64,000 nt of DNA from Croceimicrobium sp965656185 (lineage in GTDB: Bacteria; Bacteroidota; Bacteroidia; Flavobacteriales; Schleiferiaceae). The notes under the pieces were generated by a model. It was given only the letters and a program-made list of their open reading frames with translations, ran no database searches and was not told where the DNA came from. The stretch spans positions 1-64,000 of the forward strand of contig CBFHJH010000011.1 of assembly GCA_965656185.1 (NCBI GenBank), written 5' to 3'. Made by a program: the position numbers and the translations under genes. Of this stretch, positions 48,995 through 56,929 are shown one piece after another (the first letter of the stretch is position 1; every line of letters begins with the position of its first letter).

Positions 48995-51252
48995 TCTACT
49001 TCTAAGATCACCGCATCGCGGAAGCGACCGGAGATATTCAATAGGGCTTGGTCGGCAGTTTTCTTATCGCCGTAATTGCGGTAGGACACCCGGAAGATGT
49101 CGGCTTCTGGGAAATAGAGCACGCTGAGCTCCAGGTCCTGATTTTTCTTAATGAATTCATCTACTAACTCTTTCTTATTGTAGCTAGCCAGGATGATGTG
49201 CCAGCGTGAATTAGGATCTGCTGTTTCTTTTTCATCCTCATCTTTTTTAGGGAATACACCTGGGCTAATTCGTCCACCCACCGCGAAACGGTCGTAATTT
49301 GGAATCACTAAGGTGCCATCCTCTTCAATAATTTGCGCAGGCTTTTCAGATTCGATTTCTTCCTCTAACTCGGGGTCTTCGTATTTCTCCTCTCCTTTTT
49401 CTAGCGCTATTTCAGTTTGTTTGGCCTTTTGAGCATCCACCTCTTCTTGAGTGAGAGGTTTCCGGCTGGGCAGCCTTCCGCCAATGAGGTAACTGGAGTC
49501 GATGCGCACCGGGGCTTCCAGCACTTTATTGTTTTCTTCTTTTCGTTCTTCGGCCATAATGCTGTCCATTAGGGCTTTGGCTTTTTCATCTCGTTCTTTT
49601 TCGAGAGCGGCCTTTAGTTTGGCTCGGCGATCTAATTCGGCCGGGGTAAGTGGCAGGCTAATGGGTAAGCGACCTCCTCTCAAATAGGCAGAGTCGATCC
49701 GAATTTGATCAAGGTCACCCGAAAATTCACCGGTACCTCTAATAGAGTCTAATCTCCGGCGGGTGAGTGAATCCCGTTTGCGGTTTTCGAATTCTTCGTA
49801 GCGCGCTTGTCTTTCTAGTGATTCCAATTCTTCGTCAGACAAGTAAACCGTATCGCCATACTGTCCTAAGTAATAACCAGTTCTGGCCGCTTCTTCTCTT
49901 TCTGCTTGCAATACAGAATCTCGATAAGCTTGTTCCTTGTATTGTGAGCCATAGATCCTTTCCGGGTCATACCTACGCCCGCTAGCAATAAGGTCCACGT
50001 CGGGCAAAGGGATATTATTACGACGGTAATAAGGTTTATAATTGCGGTACACCGGCGGTAAGGGTCTCTTTCCGTAAAGGGAGTCGGCGTCTTGTAAAGA
50101 GTCCATCATGGCCACGTAATCGTCAAAGATTCCGGATACCAAAGGTTCGTAATATTCCCAGAAGAATTTTTTCCGGTCTAGTTCATCTCGGTTATTGTAG
50201 AAGAACTTCCGTACGAACTGTACTCCTTTAAAATAGCTTAGGCCGAAGGGAGTGGGGGAGTCGGCCCAGTCACCGCAAAAATACCAGCGTAAATTGGCTT
50301 CGTGGTCGCCCAGAATTGCCGGAAACTCATTGGGTAGCCCGTGTGAACTAAGAATAGAGTCGCCTCTTTCGGTAGTATGAATCTTATAGGTGGAGCGCAC
50401 ATTGGCCGTGTCTTTCGGGAAATTTACATCGAACCAATAAGGGTATCGGATGTAGTCGGGTAGCCCATATTTATCTTTTAGCCAATCTCCCGTATTAATG
50501 ATGGGTAATTCGTGCTCTAAATCTTCGTCCATTTGCAAGACGAAAATGCGTTCGGTTTCATGCACAAATACAATTCCGGGGATATCGTCGTAAGCAAAAG
50601 GACGTTTGTAGTACTGGCGGTGCAGGCGCTTCATCCACCCTGGGATGTCGGGATTAAGAAGAGTATCGAGCGAGTGGTAATAGCGCCCGGTCCAACCGGT
50701 AAAGTCACTTTCAAAGACGCGCTCCATGGCTTTACGGATGCTTAAAGGAGTAGGAGAGGCCAAATTATTGAACTCGGCTAAAGTAAGCTTCCGATTACGG
50801 TACATGTGCTCGAATAAGCGGTAAGATTGCTTGCTCAAACCCCCGTAAACGAGACGAGACCGTTCGTTAATATCGCGTCCATAAACCCACTCATTGGTAT
50901 ATATCCCGTAAGCGTCGGTATAGTAAACGAAATGAAGGAAGTCTGATAGGCTATCAATTTCCGTATTATTGAAAACAGTAAGGTCTTTTACGCTGTACTC
51001 TGGTCGGTTAACTGGAAAGAAGCCGTAGTAGTCTTCACTGATCTCATATTGAGAACCATCGGGTTTGGTAAATTTCTGATTGGTGGTGATCCAGTTGAAG
51101 GAGCGGTGCTCGACACCCGAGCGGTCCAATACCGTTTTATCCAGAATTAAGCCCGGTAGCGTAGTCTTTGGATAGAAAAACCACACCAAGAAACTCCAAA
51201 AAGGAATCAGGATGATAAGAAAGAAAAGTATTTTCCGTCCGAGGTACTTCAC
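48991..51252 (-). CDS. membrane-anchored protein with C-terminal SPOR domain
   Basis: A 753-residue protein. One N-terminal membrane helix (about 6-28) would leave the rest outside the inner membrane. The first ~430 residues form an Asp/Tyr/Trp-rich domain of no family I recognise. A charged helical stretch follows, with three related segments RIDS(A/S)YLxGGRLP, RIDSSYLIGGRLP and YDRFAVGGRIS. The end (WHIILASYNKKELVDEF ...) is a SPOR domain that binds glycan strands of peptidoglycan denuded during division. The start is GTG. Envelope or division role is inferred. Confidence 0.8.
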   Translation of the reverse strand: MKYLGRKILFFLIILIPFWSFLVWFFYPKTTLPGLILDKTVLDRSGVEHRSFNWITTNQKFTKPDGSQYEISEDYYGFFPVNRPEYSVKDLTVFNNTEIDSLSDFLHFVYYTDAYGIYTNEWVYGRDINERSRLVYGGLSKQSYRLFEHMYRNRKLTLAEFNNLASPTPLSIRKAMERVFESDFTGWTGRYYHSLDTLLNPDIPGWMKRLHRQYYKRPFAYDDIPGIVFVHETERIFVLQMDEDLEHELPIINTGDWLKDKYGLPDYIRYPYWFDVNFPKDTANVRSTYKIHTTERGDSILSSHGLPNEFPAILGDHEANLRWYFCGDWADSPTPFGLSYFKGVQFVRKFFYNNRDELDRKKFFWEYYEPLVSGIFDDYVAMMDSLQDADSLYGKRPLPPVYRNYKPYYRRNNIPLPDVDLIASGRRYDPERIYGSQYKEQAYRDSVLQAEREEAARTGYYLGQYGDTVYLSDEELESLERQARYEEFENRKRDSLTRRRLDSIRGTGEFSGDLDQIRIDSAYLRGGRLPISLPLTPAELDRRAKLKAALEKERDEKAKALMDSIMAEERKEENNKVLEAPVRIDSSYLIGGRLPSRKPLTQEEVDAQKAKQTEIALEKGEEKYEDPELEEEIESEKPAQIIEEDGTLVIPNYDRFAVGGRISPGVFPKKDEDEKETADPNSRWHIILASYNKKELVDEFIKKNQDLELSVLYFPEADIFRVSYRNYGDKKTADQALLNISGRFRDAVILEVD
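49265..49705 (-). repeat. degenerate internal repeats in the SPOR protein
   Basis: Three copies of a (R)IDSxYLxGGRLP-like unit lie at about 49665-49705, 49471-49507 and 49265-49290 (the last shortened to RFAVGGRIS), spaced by charged helices. Confidence 0.6.
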
Positions 51253-51447
51253 GGGCTAGGCTTGCCAATTGGTTCAACTAAATTACAGTATCTACTAGGG
51301 TCGATTCTGAAGCTCGAAAGTAGTTTTCAACAATTGAAGCACGCGGATAATTATTTTAATGGTATAATTTATTCGATGAAGCGTTAACGTTTTGTTGAGT
51401 CTTCCTTTCTTTGTTTTTGGCTACTTTCGCCTTATTATCTAATTCTA

Positions 51448-52326
51448 ATGAGCAAAGGAGAAGATCGATTTACCCGCAGAAGATTGCGGTCTTCCTATTT
51501 TTCGGTAGTGGTGAGCATCGCTTTGGTGCTTTTCGTTTTGGGTTTGTTTGGCTTGTTGATTCTTAACACCCAGGAGATTACTCGCTCAGTAAAAGAGAAC
51601 TTCAGCCTCACAATCTTACTTCAAGAAGATGCCTCCAAGGCTGAGGTGAATCAATTTTTCACCACTTTACAAGTGGCCTCCTACACCAGGGCGGTACAGA
51701 TTATTACCAAAGAAGATGCGGCCGAAGAGCTCAAAGAAACCTTGGATGAAGACTTTGTAGACTTCTTAGGTTACAATCCGCTGCGAGACGGTATCGAATT
51801 AAGACTAAAGGCCGAGGAACTTTACGTGGAACGCCTCGAAGAACTGCAAAAGGATTTCGAGGCTAAGAGTTTCGTGAGTGAGGTGGTTTACGATAAGCTT
51901 TTGATCGAGAAGATGAATGAAAACTTGCGCTTATTGAGTTATGGACTCTTAGGTGGAGCGGTCTTGTTGAGTCTTATCGCGATTGCCCTAATAAATTCCA
52001 GTATTCGTTTGGCGATCTACAGCAAGCGCTTTTTGATAAAGACCATGCAGTTAGTGGGCGCTACTAAAAACTTTATTCGTAAGCCCTTTTTACTTAAAAG
52101 CCTATGGCATGGAACTTTAGGTTCCATATTGGCGGTAGCTTTACTGGGTCTTTTGCTTTATTATTTACAACGTTATGTACCGGGGCTATCCGAGTTCCAA
52201 AAAATTCAACAACTGATCCTTCTGGCTTCAGGAATAATCGTGGCAGGGCTGGTAATTTCCTTAAGTTGTACTTACTTTGCCCTTCGTAAATACCTGAATT
52301 TAAAGACCGATCAATTATATTTTTGA
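51448..52326 (+). CDS. ftsX: cell division protein FtsX
   Basis: The membrane part of the FtsEX ABC system that controls peptidoglycan hydrolases at division. The 292-residue protein has an N-terminal helix, a periplasmic loop with ITKEDAAEELKETL, and three more helices with the LVGATKNFIRKPFL segment. ftsE is not adjacent, as usual in Bacteroidota. First gene of the ftsX-DUF3098-uppP-truB run. Confidence 0.94.
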   Translation: MSKGEDRFTRRRLRSSYFSVVVSIALVLFVLGLFGLLILNTQEITRSVKENFSLTILLQEDASKAEVNQFFTTLQVASYTRAVQIITKEDAAEELKETLDEDFVDFLGYNPLRDGIELRLKAEELYVERLEELQKDFEAKSFVSEVVYDKLLIEKMNENLRLLSYGLLGGAVLLSLIAIALINSSIRLAIYSKRFLIKTMQLVGATKNFIRKPFLLKSLWHGTLGSILAVALLGLLLYYLQRYVPGLSEFQKIQQLILLASGIIVAGLVISLSCTYFALRKYLNLKTDQLYF

Positions 52327-52327
52327 T

Positions 52328-52564
52328 ATGCAGCAGCAAACCTTCGTTTTCGGTAAGAAAAATTACCTTCTCATGGGAGCAGGTATTCTCCTCATTTTAT
52401 TCGGCTATATCTTAATGGCCGGGGGTGGTAGTGAAGACCCTGAGGTTTTTAATCCGGAGATCTTCAATGCCCGTCGCCTTACTTGGGCCCCGATGGTCCT
52501 ATTAGCGGGCTTAGCCCTTGAGGTTTATGCGATCATGACGCCTAACGAGAAGGAGAATGGGTAA
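52328..52564 (+). CDS. DUF3098 two-span membrane protein
   Basis: A 78-residue protein with two membrane helices separated by a Gly/Pro loop (MAGGGSEDPEVFNPEIFN), characteristic of DUF3098. It lies one base after ftsX and overlaps uppP by 8 bases, the conserved order in Bacteroidota. Function unknown. Confidence 0.88.
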   Translation: MQQQTFVFGKKNYLLMGAGILLILFGYILMAGGGSEDPEVFNPEIFNARRLTWAPMVLLAGLALEVYAIMTPNEKENG

Positions 52565-53354
52565 TGCAGAATCGGTAATCCTGGGGGTGATCCAGGGTTT
52601 AACGGAGTTTCTTCCGGTTAGTAGTAGTGGTCACCTCGAGCTGGCTAAGGCTATTTTTGGCGATGAAACGCTGCCCGAAGAAAGTCTACTTTTTACCGCA
52701 GTGGTGCACTTTGCCACGGCCTTGGCTACCATTCTCGTTTTCCGAAAAGAGGTCTCACTTATTTTTAAAGGACTCTTTCAATTTAAGCAGAACGACGAAT
52801 TTCGTTTTAGCCTAAACATCGTGCTCTCCATGATTCCGGCAGCATTGGTCGGAGTTTTTCTCGATGAACAGATCGAGGCCCTGTTTACGGAGCAAGTTCT
52901 TTTGGTAGGAGCCATGCTCTTAGTTACCGGCGTGCTCCTGCTTTTTGCCAATAATACCAAAGCCGGAGATGGCTATGTTTCTTGGGGTAAAGGTATCCTG
53001 ATCGGTTTTGCCCAAGCTATTGCTATTTTGCCTGGCATCAGTCGCAGTGGAGCCACTATATCTACCGCCCTTTTGCTTGGAATATCGCGTGAGCGAGCGG
53101 CCCGATTTTCATTTTTAATGGTGGTGCCACTTATCGTGGGTAAGATGGCGAAAGATATTATGGATGGGGGCCTCAGCCTAGAAGCGGGGATTCCTTTGCC
53201 GATTTTCTTAGGCTTCGGAGCAGCTTTCATTACTGGTTGGTGGGCCTGTAATTGGATGATCGATATCGTAAAGCGGGCTAACCTGAACTACTTCGCGCTC
53301 TACTGTTTTGTAGTGGGCATCATCGCTATCATTTCAAGTTTCATCGTTTATTGA
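52557..53354 (+). CDS. uppP: undecaprenyl-diphosphatase
   Basis: It regenerates undecaprenyl phosphate for peptidoglycan and polysaccharide export. Family motifs GLTEFLPVSSSGHLEL and PGISRSGATISTALLLG are present, with about eight membrane helices in 265 residues. Confidence 0.97.
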   Translation: MGNAESVILGVIQGLTEFLPVSSSGHLELAKAIFGDETLPEESLLFTAVVHFATALATILVFRKEVSLIFKGLFQFKQNDEFRFSLNIVLSMIPAALVGVFLDEQIEALFTEQVLLVGAMLLVTGVLLLFANNTKAGDGYVSWGKGILIGFAQAIAILPGISRSGATISTALLLGISRERAARFSFLMVVPLIVGKMAKDIMDGGLSLEAGIPLPIFLGFGAAFITGWWACNWMIDIVKRANLNYFALYCFVVGIIAIISSFIVY

Positions 53355-54052
53355 TGCTAACCAAAGACCAGATCGCAGACGGTCATTTATTTCTTATTGA
53401 TAAGCCCTTAGAATGGACCTCGTTCGATGTGGTGAATAAAATGCGCTATGCCTTGCGTAAAGCCTATGGTTTTAAAAAACTTAAGGTGGGTCATGCAGGC
53501 ACTCTAGATCCCTTGGCAACTGGTTTGCTACTCATTGCGGTGGGTAGAAAGACCAAGTCTATCAACGAGCTTATGGGCATGGATAAGACCTATACCGGTG
53601 AAATCGTCCTGGGGGCTACCCGACCTAGTTATGATATGGAGACCGAGATCGACCAAGAGTTCCCGATCGACCATATCGATTCTATGCTTATCGAAGAAGT
53701 ACGTCAAGGCTTTTTAGGTGAAATTCAGCAAGTGCCACCTATTTTTTCGGCGATCAAGAAAGATGGTGTAAAGGCCTACGACTTGGCGCGGGAAGGGAAG
53801 TCGATGAAAATGGAGGCCCGCAGCATACGCATTAGTCACTTTAAAATCGAGGACCAAGATTTTCCGAAATTGTCTTTTGAAGTGAGTTGTTCCAAGGGCA
53901 CCTACATACGCTCTCTAGCGCATGACCTAGGTAAGGAGTTACAAAGTGGAGCCTATCTCAAGACGTTGCGAAGAAAGGCCATTGGTGATTACCAGGTTCA
54001 GGAAGCCATGAGTATCGATCAATTTCTAGCTACCTTGCCCCATAAAGAGTAA
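53354..54052 (+). CDS. truB: tRNA pseudouridine(55) synthase
   Basis: It makes pseudouridine 55 in the T-loop of tRNAs. The catalytic Asp is in GHAGTLDPLATGLL; the KGTYIRSLAHDLG motif follows. 232 residues. The start ATG overlaps the uppP stop (TGATG). Confidence 0.96.
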   Translation: MLTKDQIADGHLFLIDKPLEWTSFDVVNKMRYALRKAYGFKKLKVGHAGTLDPLATGLLLIAVGRKTKSINELMGMDKTYTGEIVLGATRPSYDMETEIDQEFPIDHIDSMLIEEVRQGFLGEIQQVPPIFSAIKKDGVKAYDLAREGKSMKMEARSIRISHFKIEDQDFPKLSFEVSCSKGTYIRSLAHDLGKELQSGAYLKTLRRKAIGDYQVQEAMSIDQFLATLPHKE

Positions 54053-54058
54053 ACTACT

Positions 54059-54589
54059 GTGGCGCAAGGCGAGTTCATTCAAAAAGTGTTAAGCGCTCCG
54101 ATCTGGTCGGAGGAAATTTTGCTTGCGCGCGGCGACTACCTCAGCGCGGCGGGGGAGCGAGATCAAAACGTTTATTGGGTGCAAGAGGGCCTATTGCACT
54201 TTTACTTGGCAAAGGAGGAGGGAGAACAATCGATTCGATTTGCCTATCAAGCTAATGTGGTTTCGGTTTTGGATTCCTATATCTCGGGTAGCGCTTCAAA
54301 TTATTATCTACAAGCCCTGCGCAAATCGAAGCTGCGAAAAGCATCCAAACAAGCTTTTGAAGAATATGTAAGACGGATCGATGGTCTGAGCGAATGGAAT
54401 GCTTTTTTGTATCAGCTTATAGCCGATTTGATGGAGCGTGAGCAAGATCTTTTGGAACCCAGTCCTAAAAAACGATTAGAGCGTGTTTTGGCACGTAGTC
54501 CTATCCTTTTCCAAGAAGTGCCACATAAGTACATTGCTTCTTATCTCCGGATGAGCCCGGAAACGCTATCTCGATTGATGAAATCTTGA
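54059..54589 (+). CDS. Crp/Fnr-family transcription regulator
   Basis: A 176-residue protein: cyclic-nucleotide-binding-like barrel (VYWVQEGLLHFYLAKEEG) and a C-terminal helix-turn-helix (VPHKYIASYLRMSPETLSRLM). The phosphate-binding cassette is degenerate, so cAMP binding is unlikely. It starts with GTG 6 bases after truB and may be cotranscribed. Confidence 0.82.
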   Translation: MAQGEFIQKVLSAPIWSEEILLARGDYLSAAGERDQNVYWVQEGLLHFYLAKEEGEQSIRFAYQANVVSVLDSYISGSASNYYLQALRKSKLRKASKQAFEEYVRRIDGLSEWNAFLYQLIADLMEREQDLLEPSPKKRLERVLARSPILFQEVPHKYIASYLRMSPETLSRLMKS

Positions 54590-54643
54590 TTTGAAGCAAG
54601 ATTTAGTAAAAGGGAAGCTAAGATCTTTGACCAAAGTTCTGGT

Positions 54644-55189
54644 ATGAAAATAGAGCAGGAGAAATTAAGGCAATCACTGATCACATTATTAAAATCGCAT
54701 CAGGCGCAAGCCGAAAAATTAAAAAGCTATACCCTGAGCGAGTTAAACACCAAGGCAAACCCGGAGAGTTGGAGCGCGCTAGAATGTATCGAACACTTAA
54801 ACCGCTACGGCCAATTTTACCTGCCAGAGGTGCGCAGTCGCTTAAATAATGGAGCTAAGGATAAGGGATTGTGGTTTCGCTCATCTTGGTTGGGAGCGTA
54901 TTTTGCCAAGAGCATGTGGCCGAATGAAAAGCTCAATCGCATGAAGACCTTCGCCTCAATGAACCCGAATGGCTCGGAGCTGGACTTTGAGGTTTTGGAA
55001 CGTTTTACGCGCCAAATGGAAGATTGGATCGAAATTTTAGGGCAGGCCAAGGATTACAACTGGCGCCAAGTCAAAACCTCCATCAGCATTTCTAAAGTAA
55101 TTAAGTTACGATTAGGTGATACGTTGCGCGTGGTGTTCTATCATAATGAACGGCACCTGCGGCAGGCTTTCCGGGCCGTAGCTAACTAA
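54644..55189 (+). CDS. DinB family protein
   Basis: A 181-residue four-helix DinB/YfiT-like protein. Candidate metal histidines are in ALECIEHL and in YHNERHLRQAF. Such proteins are often thiol-dependent metalloenzymes; the substrate is unknown. It follows the Crp-like gene, a common pairing. Confidence 0.82.
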   Translation: MKIEQEKLRQSLITLLKSHQAQAEKLKSYTLSELNTKANPESWSALECIEHLNRYGQFYLPEVRSRLNNGAKDKGLWFRSSWLGAYFAKSMWPNEKLNRMKTFASMNPNGSELDFEVLERFTRQMEDWIEILGQAKDYNWRQVKTSISISKVIKLRLGDTLRVVFYHNERHLRQAFRAVAN

Positions 55190-55914
55190 TCGATGTACTT
55201 GCTGTTCCACAGTTCCGAATTGAAATTCTTCATTCTACTGAAGCCATAAAGTGCGGTTAAGCCACTAAAAGCTAAAAAGAGGTAGAAGAAGAAAATAACA
55301 CGGATATTCCAGCTGTGTTGGTCGTAGGGTCCCATAACCATGGAATCTGGGAACAAAGACACTACGAATGCGGCTAGAAAGGCCACGCTGAACAGTAAGG
55401 TTTTGAAGCTTCGGAAGGGTAGCACCATCAAGGCCCGCAGAGGGTGTAGATCTTTCCCCCATTTGTGGACGAGATAGTAATGTTGATTACCCAAAGAGAT
55501 CATTAATAGTGGATCCTTATCGCGATTTTCTAAATTGAACATAGGAGCAGGAGCGATCATTTTGAAAGAATCGATGCTCTGTCCTTGTTCGCGCTGAATC
55601 GCTTTGACCTTACTAATGGCCTCGTAAGGAATCTCTCCTTTAAAGTATTTGGAGTCTAAAAACCGCAAGCGGTATTTGGTGCAAAGACTTTTAATTTGAG
55701 CTAAGTTATAAATACGGCTGCTGTCCAATTTACGAAGGTCCAAGGCTTGGGCTTCTTCTGAGCCGCCCTGAAAAATTCGGTCAAGAATTTGCTGATCTTT
55801 GGCATCGTCTGCCGCGAGAAGTTCTTTAAATGCGGCTAAAACCGTAACGGGATTTTTCTGTTCAGATTTGCGTTTTACGCTTTGTAAGGCTTTCTCAAGG
55901 TCTACTCCATTCAT
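55186..55914 (-). CDS. hypothetical membrane protein
   Basis: About 242 residues from the ATG giving MNGVDLEKAL. The N-terminal ~150 residues are a soluble mixed domain (KSLCTKYRLRFLDSKYFKG); two membrane helices lie near the C-terminus (about 170-190 and 205-228). No family recognised. Its stop overlaps the convergent DinB stop (CTAA). Confidence 0.7.
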   Translation of the reverse strand: MNGVDLEKALQSVKRKSEQKNPVTVLAAFKELLAADDAKDQQILDRIFQGGSEEAQALDLRKLDSSRIYNLAQIKSLCTKYRLRFLDSKYFKGEIPYEAISKVKAIQREQGQSIDSFKMIAPAPMFNLENRDKDPLLMISLGNQHYYLVHKWGKDLHPLRALMVLPFRSFKTLLFSVAFLAAFVVSLFPDSMVMGPYDQHSWNIRVIFFFYLFLAFSGLTALYGFSRMKNFNSELWNSKYID

Positions 55915-56017
55915 ATCTATCATCCATTATTCCTTTACGCGCTCTAAAATAATAATTTTTCAGGGCGCACCATATTTTACTAGTTTAACCCACTTAAATA
56001 TTCAAAGTTCAAAATTA

Positions 56018-56374
56018 ATGGACGTAGAGCAGTTACGCGATTATTGCCTGTCGTTAAAGGCCGTAGAAGAAAGCTTCCCCTTTAATGAAACTACGCTGGT
56101 TTTCAAGGCTATGGGCAAGATCTTTATCATGGTAGGTCTCGATAGTCAGCCGGTGCGTTTCAATTTTAAGGCTAAGCCAGAATTGGGTTTAGAGTACCGT
56201 GAACGATATCCTAGTGTGATTCCTGGTTACCACAGCGATAAACGCCATTGGAATACGGTGAGTCTAGATGGTTCGGTACCCAGCGAAGAACTTGTGAAAT
56301 GGGTGCTCGACTCCTATCACCTGATCATTTCCAGCCTTCCTAAATACAAGCAAAAAAAATGGGCCCAGCTATGA
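56018..56374 (+). CDS. MmcQ/YjbR family protein
   Basis: A 118-residue protein with the conserved GYHSDKRHWNTVSLDG segment and the CyaY-like fold of the MmcQ/YjbR family (DNA-binding or phospholipid-binding roles proposed). Start chosen at MDVEQLRDY; its stop overlaps the next gene by 4 bases (ATGA). Confidence 0.88.
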   Translation: MDVEQLRDYCLSLKAVEESFPFNETTLVFKAMGKIFIMVGLDSQPVRFNFKAKPELGLEYRERYPSVIPGYHSDKRHWNTVSLDGSVPSEELVKWVLDSYHLIISSLPKYKQKKWAQL

Positions 56375-56925
56375 AAACGATCCTCAAATATTTCTTTCAA
56401 GGTACTTTAGTGAGCGTACCCCTGGTGGTTACGGTTTACGTAATCTATGAGGTTTTTATTGCCTTAGATGGCCTCATTCCGCTGGACATTCCGGGTTTGG
56501 GCATTTTAATAATTCTCGGCGCTTTGGTGCTCATTGGTTTTATTACCAATCATTTGGTTTCCGACCGCTTGCGAAACTGGTTCGAGCGACTGATAAAAAA
56601 AGCGCCGTTGATCAATTTGATCTACACGGCCGTAAAAGATGTCCTCTCGGCTTTGGTGGGGGAGAAACGAAGTTTTAATAAGCCGGTCTTGGTGCAATTG
56701 GGCTCTGAGCCGGAAGTACGCAGAATTGGTTTTGTTACCGACGCAAGCCTGGCCCAACTGGCCGGTTTGGGTGATGAGTATGTGAGCGTTTATTGTCCGC
56801 ACAGCTACAATATCTCTGGTAATATTTACCTGGTAAAACGAGACCGGATCGAAAAATTATCTTTGCCTGCGGCCGACGTGATGAAATATTTAGTTTCGGC
56901 TGGGGTAACCCGAATTGAAAAGTGA
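56371..56925 (+). CDS. DUF502 membrane protein
   Basis: A 184-residue protein of the DUF502 family: two N-terminal membrane helices (FQGTLVSVPLVVTVYVIYEVF and LGILIILGALVLIGFITN), then a soluble domain with the conserved FGxVT-like RIGFVTDA and the PHSYNISGNIYLV segment. Function unknown. It overlaps MmcQ and leads into the PNGase-like gene. Confidence 0.88.
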   Translation: MKTILKYFFQGTLVSVPLVVTVYVIYEVFIALDGLIPLDIPGLGILIILGALVLIGFITNHLVSDRLRNWFERLIKKAPLINLIYTAVKDVLSALVGEKRSFNKPVLVQLGSEPEVRRIGFVTDASLAQLAGLGDEYVSVYCPHSYNISGNIYLVKRDRIEKLSLPAADVMKYLVSAGVTRIEK

Positions 56926-56929
56926 TACT

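Noticed and set aside
54059..54589. A cAMP-responsive Crp
   Set aside because: The ligand-binding cassette is degenerate and the HTH is short, so I only call it Crp/Fnr-family.
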